Below are positions 11,440 through 23,689 of a stretch of DNA of 64,000 bases, piece after piece. The position numbers and the translations under genes were made by a program. The notes beneath the pieces are model-generated. The model was given only the letters and a program-made list of their open reading frames with translations. It was not told the origin of the DNA and searched no databases. Every line of letters begins with the position of its first letter. Within the stretch, counting starts at the first letter, position 1. The DNA lies in the NCBI GenBank assembly GCA_963277665.1, contig OY728121.1:1649492062-1649556061 (forward strand), in the 5' to 3' direction. The DNA comes from Viscum album. Taxonomy: Eukaryota > Streptophyta > Magnoliopsida > Santalales > Viscaceae.

Positions 11440-12180
11440 GTTTATAATATAAAACGGTGAGGAGTTAACAAGTAATTGATTTTATTATTACCTGAATAAA
11501 CATGGAATTAAACACTAGTGTAATACTCCTTATTCTCCTTAACAAAATAGAGTTAAAAAATGGAAAAAAAATATTGATTTATTTGAGAAGAAATATTTTT
11601 TCTATATATAAACATTAAAACTTATTTGGGTAGGAAGAGGTATATACCACTATTGATATTAAAAAATATGTTTATTGATGATAGAATAAATCATGAGTCC
11701 CTATGAGATGTGGTGCAAGAACAAACCCACAATGAAATACGTCAAAGTCTCCTAGATTCCTTTCTTAATGATGATCTGGAATAAATATTTTTGGAATCTC
11801 AAAGAAATAGTAGATGAAGGAATTCTCAAGGGAAATTCAAATAAAGTTAAAAGTTATAGGTTATGGAAAAAACAACTACACAAGTTGGTTGATTCTAATA
11901 ATTTGAAATTAATTGAAAATAAATCCTTCTTATAATTGATAAGCGATGAAAAGGATAAATAACTAAAGAATGGTAACATCTTAACTTCAGTTATAGTTAA
12001 TGAGAATGGAGATGGTTGTGTACTAGAGTATGTGAAGGAAAATTATGATTAGTAAAATGATTAGTAAAGTAATGATGAATGGAATAATTTAATTTTTTAG
12101 AATCTACCAAAAAAATTGAATTAGAAAACATCATTGGATGATAGGAGGATCACGTGATAATGAGAAGAAAATTGAGGCTT
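11440..12180 (+). pseudogene. pol: copia B integrase remnant
   Basis: Core fragments: GEELTSN then YYYLNKHGIKH and NTPYSP with a stop and QNRV (about 11455-11555), the segment containing the catalytic glutamate region in copia integrases; then EEVYTTIDIKKYV (about 11630-11675); then PYEMWCKNKPTMKYVKV (about 11700-11750); then EIVDEGILKGNSNKVKSYRL (about 11805-11865). ENIIG and HVIMRRKLR near 12125-12180 match the linker before RT. Interspersed stops and shifts show decay. Upstream zinc-binding and protease sections were not recognised. Confidence 0.8.
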
Positions 12181-12379
12181 GAAATAATAAAAAACTTATA
12201 TCACATGTTAAAAAAAAAATATTATAAAATTATGTTTATAATAAGTAGTGGATAAATGAAATTAATGAATATATGGATATACTGAGAAAAATAACCCCAA
12301 AGATATTGTTCCAAGACTGAAAGAGGAGAATGTTTTTGGAAATAAATTAACATTCAAACATAAACTAAAAAAGTTGAGA

Positions 12380-12720
12380 TTTCATGGAATAATTATAGAT
12401 TAAATTAAAAAGGGAATTCATAGGTTGAAGGTGTGGAATTTTATTAAATATTTTCACCCATTTGAAGACCTGAAACCATCTAGATTTTTCAGTAGTTTTA
12501 CTATGAATGCATTATAAAATTTATACCTTGGATGAAAAACCATCCATTCTAAACATGAAGAATATATTTTTATTAACCAATCCAAATGGTTTATCCCAAA
12601 TTATATCATAAACATGGTTTTAATTTTTTAGAAAGAATTATATGGATCGTAGAACACCCCTAGATTCTGGTACTCCGAATTCGGTAGTTCCCTAGCTGTA
12701 AAATATTTCTTCAACAAAGG
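12380..12720 (+). pseudogene. pol: copia B reverse transcriptase remnant
   Basis: The most diagnostic piece is KELYGS, a stop, NTPRFWYSEFGSSLAVKYFF (about 12630-12705), the palm/fingers block of copia RT. Upstream, INQSKWFIPNYIINMVLIF (about 12575-12630) and GIIID with the following HRLKVWNFIKYFHPFEDL (about 12390-12470) match earlier RT blocks. A possible remnant of the catalytic box near 12790 is out of frame and not certain. RNase H is not recognisable between here and 13711. Confidence 0.75.
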
Positions 12721-13711
12721 ATTAAATTCTGTAAAAAAATGCACCATCTAGTAGTGGAGTTTTAGGAAACTTATCTTTAAGATAGTATATGAGTGGATAA
12801 TAATTTTTGAGTATCTAAAATGTGAAGTTAGTTTGCATACAATAGATTTTTGGGTGTTGTAAATGAATCCAATTAGATATATTTAAGAACCCAACGATTG
12901 GAATTTTTGAAGGTGTTGTTTTTTATAAACCCTTTAGGGTAGAATATTTTTTTGAGAATAAGTTTAAGATTAAGATATATGTTCTAGAAGTATTAATACA
13001 TATGTTATAACTTGGGGTGATATGATTTCCCGATGATGGGAGATTTTATAAGAAAATAGATATATCTAGAAGTTGAAATATTTTTTGATTTTTGGATGTT
13101 GATGAGTTTTAACATTTTGATATTTAAAAACCCTGAAATTGGTGAAGTATAGGTGTGTATACTAGAAGGTGAAAAAGTAATGAAATATTTATATTGTTTT
13201 TAATATTTAATAAATTTATTTATGTACCCATTGAAAAATAGAAGAGGAATATATCTTATGAAATATGTATGATTTTAATGGCATATAGAAGATATTTTCA
13301 TCGTGTGAAAAAAATATGGTAATGGGAAATTTATTACCTACTGAGTAACAATATATATTTCCCAAGTTTAGGTCACGATCAATGAAAATTTTAAAATAAA
13401 TGAGTTATAATGAGATTGATTGGAGTAATAACCTATTATGTAAGAGTAAATTAAAAGGAATATAAGAGTCTACCAATTTTAGAAATTTGAGGAGTTAAAG
13501 AATTCCAAATGTGTACTATCGAAATATGAGAAGTGGATGATAAGTAATAATGTAATTAGAGGGTGATGTATTTTTTATAAATATTAAGACTGAACTATAT
13601 GAAAGGGAAACAATTAGGTCTAATGATGTTTTACTAAACTTTCATTGAATGAAACCTCACATTGATTGATGAGATCAACTGTGATTCTGGTTGAGATAAA
13701 CTAAAAAATAC

Positions 13712-13720
13712 AAGGGGGAG
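13712..13720 (+). other. Polypurine tract of copia B
   Basis: AAGGGGGAG followed directly by TG, the usual arrangement of a polypurine tract and the start of a 3' LTR. No matching 5' LTR start was found, so the LTR identity of what follows is unproven. Confidence 0.5.
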
Positions 13721-15515
13721 TGAGATGGATGATGTTTAGGTATTAGAAATATATAAAGGATGAATAATTATAAATGTCCCAAATATTTTACACCAAGACA
13801 TGTAATATTAAATATTTTATATGTAAGGGTCATTATTTGGAGATATAGGGATTTGAGAGGGCTATGGGATTCATAATACCGACCTTGGAAGTGAAGGGAA
13901 TATATATCTAGAAGATGAAGCAACATAAGTTAATCTTGTTGGATATATGAATATATTGATATTTCTGTGAATTTTTATGATTTTTAGGATCTAATGTAAA
14001 TCTAGATAGAGTCTATAAAAATGCATAACTATGATATTTTAAATTTAGAATGAAATCAATGGATTTGAACTTTGAATGTGTTCCAAGATTTGTAAGTGAA
14101 TTTTTCATGAAAGGAAGTTGTTATAATTTCATGATAGTCCGAATATGAGTTAATCAATAGTAATAGTAATTGGTAGATGAATTAGAAGTTGGGAGGCTAG
14201 AAGCTAGAGTTGGAATAGTTTTTTGATTCAGTGGAAGATGAAGAGGATTTTATGACCTTGTTTAAAAAATTAGAAGGCTACATGATTCAGATGACAGAAG
14301 TAAATTTAAAATATAGTAATGGAAGAATATAATTGTACATTTTATTAAAATTAAATAACGATAAAATGAAATATATTTTCTTTATTTAACTTATTCCTTG
14401 GGTGAAGTCAAATTTATAATGATGAATCTTAGATGGATTCCATATATGTGATATTAATTATGTTAAAGTGGTAATTATATGCAAGGTTTTAGGAATATTT
14501 AACTATTTTCACACTATGTTTAGTGGGAGATTTGGAAAAGTTAAAACAAAATATATTTAGAGGCACTAAAGGTGATTGGATGATATTTAAAGAAGGATGG
14601 AGATATAAAGGTTGAAGAAAAACTTTATTGGAGCTTGGTTGGTTATATAAAGGGTGAGTTGATTTTGAGTTTCTTCTTGGATTTTGTGAGAAGAAAAGTA
14701 TTGAGTTACCAAACAATAAGTAGTAAAATTTACATGAGGTTAAAAAATAAGATATGAAATTCCATGAATTTTAGAGTATTGAAGATAGTTCATGTGTTCT
14801 AAAAGATTTAGATATTGTGAGACCCGGCACTGAAGTTCCACTACTTGGAGTTCTGAATGACTAAGTTTAGGAATTTTACCTTATGATAAAGTAGAGATTT
14901 AGATCATTATAAAGGCTTATAAGTTGGTCATATTTTTATTTATTTATTTCAGTGTTAATGTGTTCTTCCTGGTTACTTTTTCATTACTATAATAAATTGG
15001 AGAGAGATAATACAAAGATATCATCCAGATATAATAAGGTGTTTTTTGAAGGTAGGCTACTAAACCATTAGGTGTGTTATAAATTTCCAAATGAACCATC
15101 GGGCAATTACAAGAAAATATCTGATAGTTAAGAAAAATCAAAAAAGTGAAGAATTTATCATAGTGATTGTGAATGTAAAATGAAGTTATTACACATGGGT
15201 GGATTTTTTTGTGAGGACTGTTGATTAAAAATTAAGGAACATGTGATGTATTCATGAATATCACATGAAAATCCTGTGGGGCAGGCTTGTGATGGTTAGA
15301 ATGTGATCGGTTTTCCAATATAATATGAGAAGATTCCATGTTGTGTGTATTATTGTGATAGAAAAAGTATGTGATGCATACAGTTCATAATATTGTAGAA
15401 GTGTGTGATATATGTATGCAGTAGATTCCAAGTGAAGTATTCATGATGTATGTAATATGTAGAAAAGGAATAACATGATATAATGGGTTTTCATGATGTA
15501 TACAAGACATTCCTT
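13721..15515 (+). other. Non-coding AT-rich stretch, probable LTR remains
   Basis: No gene is seen. The first part may be the 3' LTR of copia B. From about 15240 to 15515 words such as ATGATGTAT, GTGATGCATAC and GTGATATATG recur irregularly; similar wording occurs right of copia A at 20815-20960. That suggests copia A was inserted into one older repeat. The small open frames at 14489-14716 and 14944-15141 (- strand) carry no recognisable domain. Confidence 0.4.
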
Positions 15516-15912
15516 TGTGGGAAACTCCCGATTAGGGGAGAAATCATTAGGGATTATTTTTTGTCTTTCATAGTTTCTATAGAATTATCTTTTGTGTGAG
15601 GAAAACATGGTGAACATTAGCATAAAACCATGAACGATTTCAAGTGTAGATGAAATACCCAAATAATTGAAGAGAAATTGGATTCTATACCCTCTTTAAA
15701 ATGGGATCAAATACAATGGAATTATAATGTTGAGAAAATAACATTAATACTAGTGACCCTCTAATGTTTCATCTGGAGAGGAAATATAGAACTGTGATCC
15801 CTTTCTCCTATGCCAATAGTCACACTGTTGAACCATGTAAATTCATGAATTCTTCCATTTTTCTGTCATATTCAGTTGGTGTTTCATTGCTAGAAAATTT
15901 TACAGCCATACA
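15516..15912 (+). repeat. 5' LTR of copia A
   Basis: Starts TGTGGGAAACTC and ends near CATACA. It matches the 3' LTR through blocks such as the TCAAATACAATGGAATTATAA stretch near 15708 and TAAATTCATGAATTCTTCCA near 15838. LTR length is about 397 bp. Confidence 0.8.
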
Positions 15913-15916
15913 AATG

Positions 15917-15928
15917 TTGTATCAAAGG
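15917..15928 (+). other. Primer-binding site of copia A
   Basis: TTGTATCAAAGG matches 9 of 12 bases of the initiator-methionine tRNA site and lies 4 bases after the LTR end. Confidence 0.65.
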
Positions 15929-16374
15929 CACCAGGGTCGAATCAATGTTAGTTCAGAGAGGTTTTCCAATGAATAGAAAATTGATGTTGGTTGGTGTCAA
16001 TTTTTGAAGACATAATATCGAGGAGATCTTCAAGAATATTCCAACGACATGAACAATTTTAGATAAATAGATGTAATAGAGTCTACACAGGTTGTTAATG
16101 TTTTGAGTCAAATCTAGGGTGATACATTATCCCCATTCTAGAGAATAAAATATTTTTCACACTAGTGGTGACTTTTTGGTGGGTTTTCATGTGACTTTTC
16201 TAATGATCCATGTCAGTGGAATCTCATAACTTGATCTAGAACATTGAATTTTTTTGTCAAATATATTGGTTAATTAGAGTCCATTTTTAGTAATATGAAA
16301 ATCATTTAGAACTATTTTAACCATGATGGACGCATCTGTATAGTTAGATTTTAAATATTCTCATTTCATAAATA

Positions 16375-17080
16375 TTGGAAATTTCTACTAACATGATTAA
16401 ACTCACTTATTTTGATTATTATTTCTATAAAAGCAAAATGAAAGTCCTTTTTTATGTTATTTGTTTATTGAATCCCATAGTGGTGGCTACTAAGCCTATA
16501 ACAAATCCATTAAAAAATCTAATAGATAGTGGTGAATTTGATGAGAATAAATCAACATATATCCTGCCAATTTATGAGGAGTGGGTATTTCAAAATAGGA
16601 AGTGCACTGACTATGCCAATAATTTTATCAGCAAGAGTATATTAAATTTTTTTTCAACGAACATGATTCTTGTGTTCAATAGAAAAAAATAAGAAAATAT
16701 ATATGAAAGGAAAACTGTAGAGATAATAAAAGACATGATACACTAAATTATAAACATAAATTAAAGGATGTGGACTATGTATCATATAATATAGTCAATT
16801 TACATGGTATTTTTGATCAGTTGAATTCTATAAAAAAATGGTTGATAATGAGTTATAGGCACTGTTGATGTTGAGTTCTTTATGGAATAAGTGGGGCACA
16901 CTTGTTGTTATGGTAATCATTTCATCTCCACTTCAAAATTTCAATATAGAAATAGTAAAAGAGAAAATCATAAATGAAGAATCTCAAAGGAAGGATATGG
17001 TATGTACTAAAAAATCATTCCCTTATCATTAAAATTCAAGGGAAGTGAGAATGGAAATGAAGATGAAGTGGAAGAGAAAA
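16375..17080 (+). pseudogene. gag: copia A gag remnant (UBN2-type capsid)
   Basis: Capsid of the element. From the ATG at 16375 one frame stays open for 105 codons: LTYFDYYFYKSKMKVLFYVI is the N-terminal capsid block, followed by YEEWVFQNRKCTDYANNFIS. After a stop at 16690, IYERKTVE continues the same domain. Later SSLWNKWGTLVV (about 16875-16910) and VKEKIINEESQRKD (about 16957-17000) complete the gag order. Several stops separate these parts. The real start may be slightly upstream, but 16375 is the first methionine that keeps the capsid block open. Confidence 0.85.
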
Positions 17081-17089
17081 CCATGACCA

Positions 17090-17480
17090 AATTATAAAAA
17101 TATGAATTGATCGATACCCCGATCAAGATATGTCATGAAGTGACACCATTATAGAAAGATAGAACACTTAATTTTGGAGTGTTTGAAACTAAAGGAAATG
17201 TAGAGAAATCGGGATAGAAAAAATACAAATAATGATATTGTAGTTATCAATGAAGAGATCTTTTTTTCCAGGAAGATGATTAGGTCAATCTTGCAAGGGA
17301 AGAATCAACATGGGTGACTGATTCAGGGACCCCCTTCCATGACACTACTAGAGGATATTTCTTATCAACTTATAATTTTGGGAGTTTTAGAATCGTGAAT
17401 ATTGGAAATTATTTTGCATCTAAAATAATTGGTATTGGTAAAATATTTTGGAGAGTAATATTGGATACATGTTAGTGTTG
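17090..17480 (+). pseudogene. pol: copia A zinc-knuckle trace and aspartic protease
   Basis: A decayed knuckle near 17120-17190 reads YVMK, a stop, HHYRKIEHLILEC, with the first cysteines lost. The protease is unusually well kept: WVTDSGTPFHDTTRGYF with the catalytic aspartate-serine-glycine at 17320-17328, then STYNFGSFRIVNIGN. This is the N-terminal part of a copia protease. It is continuous with the following open stretch that begins near 17487 apart from a stop. Confidence 0.85.
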
Positions 17481-17486
17481 TAATAT

Positions 17487-18600
17487 GTGAAGAATGTTCT
17501 GGATATTCATCTCAATATGATATCAATTAGAATGTTTTACAATGTTGGATGTATTACTTCCTTTGATAATGGTAAATGGATTCTTACCAAAGGTAGCATG
17601 GTAATTAATAATTTCAAGAATGATACTTTTCTTTTTCTCACAGATTCCGGACAGTGTGGAGGTGAAGTCAACGTATCTAGAAAAGATGGCCCTATAGATG
17701 TTCGTCATAAGTGGATTAGTCACATGTGGGAGAGGAATAAAAATACTCTCCATGTAGGTTATATTACCAGTAATAAAAGGTATACATTTTTCTATATATG
17801 CTAATTTCAAAATGGAAAAAACAAAAAGTTTCATTTCATGGTTATTTATCATCCATAAAAGATAATGTTTTAGATTTGATTCACATTGATTTTTTTAATG
17901 ATGAGAATTAATTAGATGAGATGTTGTATTCATTTTGTTATCATACTAGATGAAAATTATATAAAATTGGGGGGTTTTCTTCTAAAAATAAAGGTCAAAT
18001 GTAGGATGTTTTCACAAATTTCCATGTGAATGTGGTATGTGAAACATACGGAAAATTAAATTGTGTGCGAGTTAGAAATAGAAGACAGAACCATGGTCTA
18101 TTTGAGTAGAATTACATGAGTTTCTAAACTAGGATGAATGAATTATAATTAAATATGCCTCAACATAATGGTATATATGAGAGGACTAACAAAACAAATT
18201 GGGAAGATACATGTCGATTCTCTAAAATTCAAAGATTGAAAACAACTTTCGGGGGAGGCAATGAGGACTAATGTTGACCTTATAAACATTTCCCACCAGT
18301 TCCACCAAACTATGATATTCTCTAAAGTGTTTTAATTGGTAAATTTGTTTCATATAAACACTTGAGTGTTTTTAGGGTATTTTTTTACCTCCAAAAATAT
18401 TAATGGGAGAAACTAGATGGAAAAGGAAAGCAATGTATCTTTTTGGGATATGATCTTTAGGAGTTTTGATATAAACATTGGGATCTTATCTGTATGAGGA
18501 TTGTAAGAAGAATAGAGGTTGTGTTTCTTTTGGATAAAACCATTAAAGATTTGGATAAACCTAGAAATAAAGTGAATCTTTGTCTAGGAAAATTCCGGTC
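17487..18600 (+). pseudogene. pol: copia A integrase remnant
   Basis: The first 105 codons (17487-17801) are open: LDIHLNMISIRMF, GCITSFDNGKWILTKGSMV and GPIDVRHKWISHMWERN form the protease-integrase linker and the start of the zinc-binding domain with its histidines. The core follows with FHGY-like text, DLIHIDFF equivalent near 17875-17895, FHVNVVCETYGKLNCVRV (about 18018-18075), MPQHNGIYERTNK (about 18150-18190), VSYKHLSVFRVFF (about 18345-18385), KLDGKGKQCIFLGYDL (about 18410-18455) and VVFLLDKTIKDLDKP (about 18515-18560). The arrangement is that of a Tnt1-like integrase with many stops and shifts. Confidence 0.9.
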
Positions 18601-18759
18601 AATCTAAAACTTGTCTCCCTACCATCAGTCCCAACTTGTGTGAGAATGATTCACGACAATAATTACAAATAACTACTTGGTAATATGTTTCCATATACTG
18701 ATATTTTATCATCATATGACAATCCATAACTAATTTTTTCCTAATTTCATTGAGGATAT

Positions 18760-19640
18760 CCACTGGAGAATGAAAATTGAGTCCAGATACCCACCACATG
18801 AGTATGTGATGCTCACTAATGGGGTAGAGCTAAATAGTTATTATGATGTAATCGGGATTCAACAGAACATGGAATAGAAAAATTCCATGGAAGGAGATAT
18901 GAGATGTTTACATAATATCCATACATTTTATGTAGTGTATTTACCACATGGAATGAAGTTACTCAAGAACAAATGTGTGTATATAATTAAATGAGAGGAC
19001 GGTATCTCACAAACATGTTATAGAGTTAGAATGTCTTTGAAGGGATTCAATAAGAAGAAGTGTTTTAAAATTGATGATTTTTTCCTATTTTAAAAATTAT
19101 TCCTATTAGATTTTTTCATTGGATAGGGGAAATTATAAACCTATATGGTCAAACACGATATGTAAATATAGAGTTATTACATAGTAATCTTGATGAGGAT
19201 ATTTACCTAGAGAAACCATATGCATTTTAAGTGAAAGATTAAGAAAATATAGTATGTAAACTTATGAAATGTTTATATGTTATGAAAGAGTGACTAAGGA
19301 AATATTATATTAAATTTGATTCATTCTTAGAGATAGATTTGAATAATAGGATGACTAATGATCACTGTATTTTCATCAAAAAAAATAAGGTGATTTTATT
19401 ATCTTGTTTCATTATGTTGATGATATACTGATTTTTGTCAGAGACATCACCAAGATCTTAATGTTGAATAAAGAGTTGAATATGTATTTTGAAATTATGA
19501 ACTTTGGGGGAAACTAATCATATTATTAGTATGATAATAACTCATGAAAGGAGAAACTACAAGATTTAGTAATCTCATGAAATTTACATTGAGAAGGCTT
19601 ATGAATGTTTCAAAATGAGTAATATTAGAATAGTTAGTAC
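18760..19640 (+). pseudogene. pol: copia A reverse transcriptase remnant
   Basis: Starts with SRYPPHEYVMLTNGVE (about 18781-18828), the usual lead-in to Tnt1-like RT, then TFYVVYLPHGMKLLKNKCVY (about 18927-18985) and MSLKGFNKKK (about 19030-19060). The catalytic box YVDD is intact at 19413-19424. After it, RDITKILMLNKELN and later EIYIEKAYECFKMSN equivalents (about 19440-19625) complete the domain. Stops are frequent. Preservation of YVDD in a clearly dead frame carries no functional meaning by itself. Confidence 0.9.
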
Positions 19641-19699
19641 TCCACTTATGAGTCACTTAAGGATTAATATAAATTAGAGTTCTTCATATAAATAGGTAA

Positions 19700-20345
19700 T
19701 ATAATCGGTAGAAAATGTTCCTTATTAGTCATTTTTCATCAATCTTATTTATTCTATGGTGTGAACCAGACCTGACACTTCTCATGATGTGGGAGTTATT
19801 AGTGAATTCTTATCAAATCCTAGGAAATAGAATTATAAAATTTTCAAATAGATATTGGGGTGTAATTAAGGTATGTTTATTCATTTTTTTATTAATGGAA
19901 AACCTTTTTTGAAAGGAAACATAGACACATATATGGATTAAGATATTGACATGGGTAAATCCATATCTAGGTACCTGGTATCATTTTTAGGGGGAGAAGT
20001 CTTGCAGAAACCAAAAAATCAGAAGTGTTTTGACCCGTATACCATTGAAGAAAAGTATAATATAATTTACAAAGGAATTAAGATGATGTTGTTGAATAAG
20101 AAGTTTTTATAGGATCTAGGATAGATTCAGTTGAATTACATTATCTATTGCGATAGTCAGATCAATTAATCTCACCAAGAACCAAAAATTTCCTTCCAAG
20201 TTCAAACACATCGATGTGTGATATCACTAGATGAATTATGTCTTGTGTGATATTTTATTTATATTTGAGAAAATTCACCCAAATGATAATGGCGGATACA
20301 TGATGAAAAAGGTTCTTCCAAAAGAAATGTTAGAATCCTGTAAGG
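19700..20345 (+). pseudogene. pol: copia A RNase H remnant
   Basis: Recognisable blocks: CEPDLTLLMMWELLVNS-type text in one frame with HDVGVISEFLSNPRK in another (about 19770-19825), GNIDTYMD with DIDMGKSISRYLVSFLGGEV (about 19917-19997), then PKNQKCFDPYTIEEKYNIIY (about 20010-20072) and YCDSQIN (about 20148-20168), the last containing the conserved aspartate. It ends before the polypurine tract at 20381. Frames are shifted and interrupted. Confidence 0.88.
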
Positions 20346-20380
20346 AGAATACATGTCTAGAACCAACCCCAAATTAGTTT

Positions 20381-20390
20381 AAGGGGGATT
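20381..20390 (+). other. Polypurine tract of copia A
   Basis: AAGGGGGATT lies directly before the 3' LTR start TGTGGGGATA at 20391. Confidence 0.75.
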
Positions 20391-20775
20391 TGTGGGGATA
20401 CTCTCAATTATGGGAGAAATAGGAGTAATGTATTATTTTTTTGAAAGAGTTTATTTAGCATCATTATTTAGTGGGAATCCAATACAGTGGACAAAAACCA
20501 ATGACCATAAATGATTTCAAGGGTTGATAAACTACCCAATAAACTGATGAAAAATTATCTTTTCTATCCTCTTTATAATGGTATCAAATCCAATGGAATT
20601 GTAATGTTGAAAAATTAATTATAATACTATTGATCCAAAAATATTTCAACCAGAGAAAAAATCTATAAATAACACCTTTCTTCCATGGTTGCCGTCATAC
20701 TACCAAACCACATAAATTCTTGTGTTCTTCCATTTTTGTGTGTGTGTTTCATCACCCGAAGCTTATGCTACCCCA
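20391..20775 (+). repeat. 3' LTR of copia A
   Basis: About 385 bp, starting TGTGGGGATACTC and ending near TACCCCA. It aligns with 15516-15912 along its length but with many substitutions. Confidence 0.8.
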
Positions 20776-23149
20776 AAAAATAAAAATATAGTGGATCATA
20801 CTAGGGAATCTTTTCAAATACATATGATGTATATATAATGAATTTTAGTAAGTGAGTATGTAGATGGGGTTTGGCAAAGTAGGTATGTGAAGTACACAAC
20901 ATGTGATGAAAGTTGTATGAAGAATATGATGTAGTATACAAATAAATAGAGTAAGTTCTACAAACATGTAGATTACAATGAAAAAAGTATGAAAATTTGT
21001 TTCTATTCATTATTATAGTACATGAGATCAATTAATGTTCTACAAGATGAGAATGAACAAGGATTTTGTGAAGTCCCAATTAAATTATTTTTGATGTTTC
21101 ATAGTGAAGGCTTAGATAATGAGAAATTTAATTACAATGGAATCCTATTAACATGATATTTTGAAACCTTTATTATTGAATATAATTGATGAAAAAACCT
21201 CTTCAATATTTTTTTGAATTTCAAATTTATAAACTCAACACAAAATTTGAATATTGTGGGGTGAATATTTTCTATAAATATTGAGACGCTAAGCCAACAA
21301 TTAATTAATGAAAAACACAGTTGACATATTCTAGAAGGAGCTTCATATTTACACAAAATCTCTTAAATGGATTTTTTACATTAAATAAAAACCGGTGCTA
21401 GAAGAATATGTTGGTATAATTTAGGAATAAATAGTTATGTGAATATCTCATATAATACGACGTTTGCCTATGTTCTACGAACTACGGTTTCATGAAGATA
21501 ATACAGATAATGATGCATGAATAAAATATATTTCCATGTTCTTGGTCTCAGGAAATAGTATTATTCGTGTGATATAAATATATATTTACCCATGTAAGAT
21601 GACTAAATAAGGATATCCACTCTTTCTCATTCATGTGAAGAAAAATAAATAGAAGATTTAGGTTCTTACCTGATTTTTGTCAAGAAGAAAAAATTATATC
21701 CCATAGATTTTCTATTTAATGAATAAAAAAGCTTAACCGTGTAATAAACCAATAGTATCTCGAAGAAAATGAGTCCCTCATATTCGTAGGCTACACTTGG
21801 TTGTAGGATAATGTTGGAACACAATTAAAAATTATAAAATCAATGTGTTATCTGAGAAAGTTGTTGAATAACTTTCTCACCCCTATGTGTACAAAAGAAG
21901 AATCATATTGAAATATTTCTATGAATAATCTAAAAAATAAATGGTTATATGTTTTTGAAATACATGTGAAAGAATTGATTTGTGATTTTCTATGTAGTTG
22001 AGAGAAGATTCTTTGACATTGCTCAATTTTATTCCTATATGAATAATAAGTTCAACTTAGAAGAGAATAAATTCCATTAATGATAAAAAATTAGGTAGAT
22101 CCAATACTATTTCCATTAATTATCATCTGTTTGTATTGATGAAGAATAATGAGATTTGTAAAGGACCAATTATGTATCTTTTATTGAATATCTTATTTTT
22201 ATGTACCCTATAGAGTAGGATGGAGGTTGGGTTTATGTATGGATTCTCTCAAGAAAGAATAAAATATCCTGGTGAATTTAAGAAGAGATTATAGTTGTGG
22301 TTTTTGTTCTTCCTATTCATCAAAACTCATTGAGATTAAAGAACCACTGTGACATTAAATCACAGTGAGTTTGAGTGGAGAAAATAGAAAACATACAAGA
22401 AGTTCATTTGATCATATTATAGTAGTTGATGTATTTTTTGGTGGTTCTAGAGGGATTCTTGAAGAAAAATTGTTACCTTTGTATTCAATTCCATTGATGT
22501 ATTGGTGGTTCTAGTATAAACAATTCCATAATAGGGAAGTGGATGATACCATCCTCACACGTGTGTGAGAAATTAACTTCTCTTTCAGTCACTAAAATGT
22601 CATAGTGATTAGAAAATTTGTGTTCTCAGTAAAGTCAAACACATCAAAGATTAGGACCTCACTTCGAGTCCAATCCTTGTGAAAATTCTATGTGTTTCCA
22701 TTATTTCTCAATTATGAATTATATTCATAGTTGTGGTTGATTTAACATAAGTTGATTTGTACCTCTTAACCAGGGTATAAGTTCAAGAGTAAGATGGGTT
22801 AATTAGTAAGAAGGTAAAATATTAGTAAAATTTGGGTGCATGTACACCTCCCCTCTCAGTGTCATTTCATGATCCATCTAGGCAATGCAACATAAAGGGC
22901 TAGACTTTTTGACATTCTATTGATACATGATCATACTTTTCTTATATATCTTGGTGAATTTCATTAAAAAATACCCACAATTTCAAACCTTACGCATATT
23001 TTTTTAGAACCTATATTGTAAATTTATTTTTAAGAGTGTTAGTGAATATATTCTATTTATGTAGGGTATAAACTAGACTAGATTGAAGGGTTTGAAGGTA
23101 ATATACTTATAATACCTCCATGTGATTTTGATCTTTTTGAGAGAAAATA
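20776..23149. other. AT-rich non-coding stretch, no gene recognised
   Basis: No coding homology was recognised on either strand. The left end (to about 21000) repeats wording seen left of copia A, so it may be the other half of the repeat copia A landed in. The right part may be the decayed integrase end of the - strand gypsy remnant that begins at 23150, but I could read no integrase motif. Open frames at 20801-21031 and 21132-21356 (- strand) look random. Confidence 0.4.
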
Positions 23150-23225
23150 TACATTATGTTTTTTTTAAAGTATTTACAATATATTTATCCCTAAATTAGT
23201 GGTGTAATATAATCATCAATTAATA

Positions 23226-23322
23226 TATCACAATATATAACTCTAGATCTTGGGTGGGGAATTTACTTTTATGAGGGAAGAATTGGTGATATCCATACAC
23301 CACGACATGATCACACTACATC
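23226..23322 (-). pseudogene. pol: RNase H fragment (gypsy, minus strand)
   Basis: The - strand reads DHVVVYGYHQFFPHKSKF followed by PTQDLELYIVI, closely following the conserved gypsy RNase H block in which a cysteine/aspartate start leads to a tyrosine-rich segment and the DLEL motif. It lies just downstream, in - orientation, of the RT fragment. Confidence 0.75.
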
Positions 23323-23689
23323 AAAACAAAACCCAAAACCACACTTAAGGTATCATAATACACCATGTGACCCTCACCAGGATTAGATGGATCATTAAAT
23401 GAGAATATATAAATTTATTTAGTAACTCATCAAAGGATATATGGAACTCATAATTATATTCTAATTTACCCCCTTTTATAAAAAACAGGTAAAGGAAGAT
23501 ACAAAATTTTTGAAATCCCAAAAAACCATTCGAAATACCAATATAAACCCAAGAATATTCTTATTTTAAAAATATTATTAATAATTTTCAAATACATAGA
23601 CTCTTAAGTCTTATCTGGTTCTATATAAATTCCATTTCAATATGAAAAAAACCCTATAAAATTAATTATTAAATAGAAAAAATATTATT

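Larger units (their letters stand above)
8202..13720 (+). mobile_element. Old Ty1/copia element B, internal region
   Basis: Between a perfect PBS (8207-8218) and a polypurine tract (13712-13720) lie copia-type gag, integrase and RT traces, in that order, which is the Ty1/copia order (integrase before RT). Every frame is heavily broken. Protease and RNase H were not recognised. About 400 bases near 9600-10010 look unrelated and may be a later insertion. Element B is the most decayed copia copy of the three in this window. Confidence 0.75.
15516..20775 (+). mobile_element. Ty1/copia element A, full length but dead
   Basis: A 5.26-kb element with two similar LTRs (15516-15912 and 20391-20775), PBS, polypurine tract and the order gag, protease, integrase, RT, RNase H. 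Each domain is recognisable but broken by stops and shifts. The gag and integrase wording resembles the plant Tnt1-like copia group. LTRs have drifted apart strongly, so it is old, though less decayed than copia B. No convincing target duplication was found. Confidence 0.9.
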
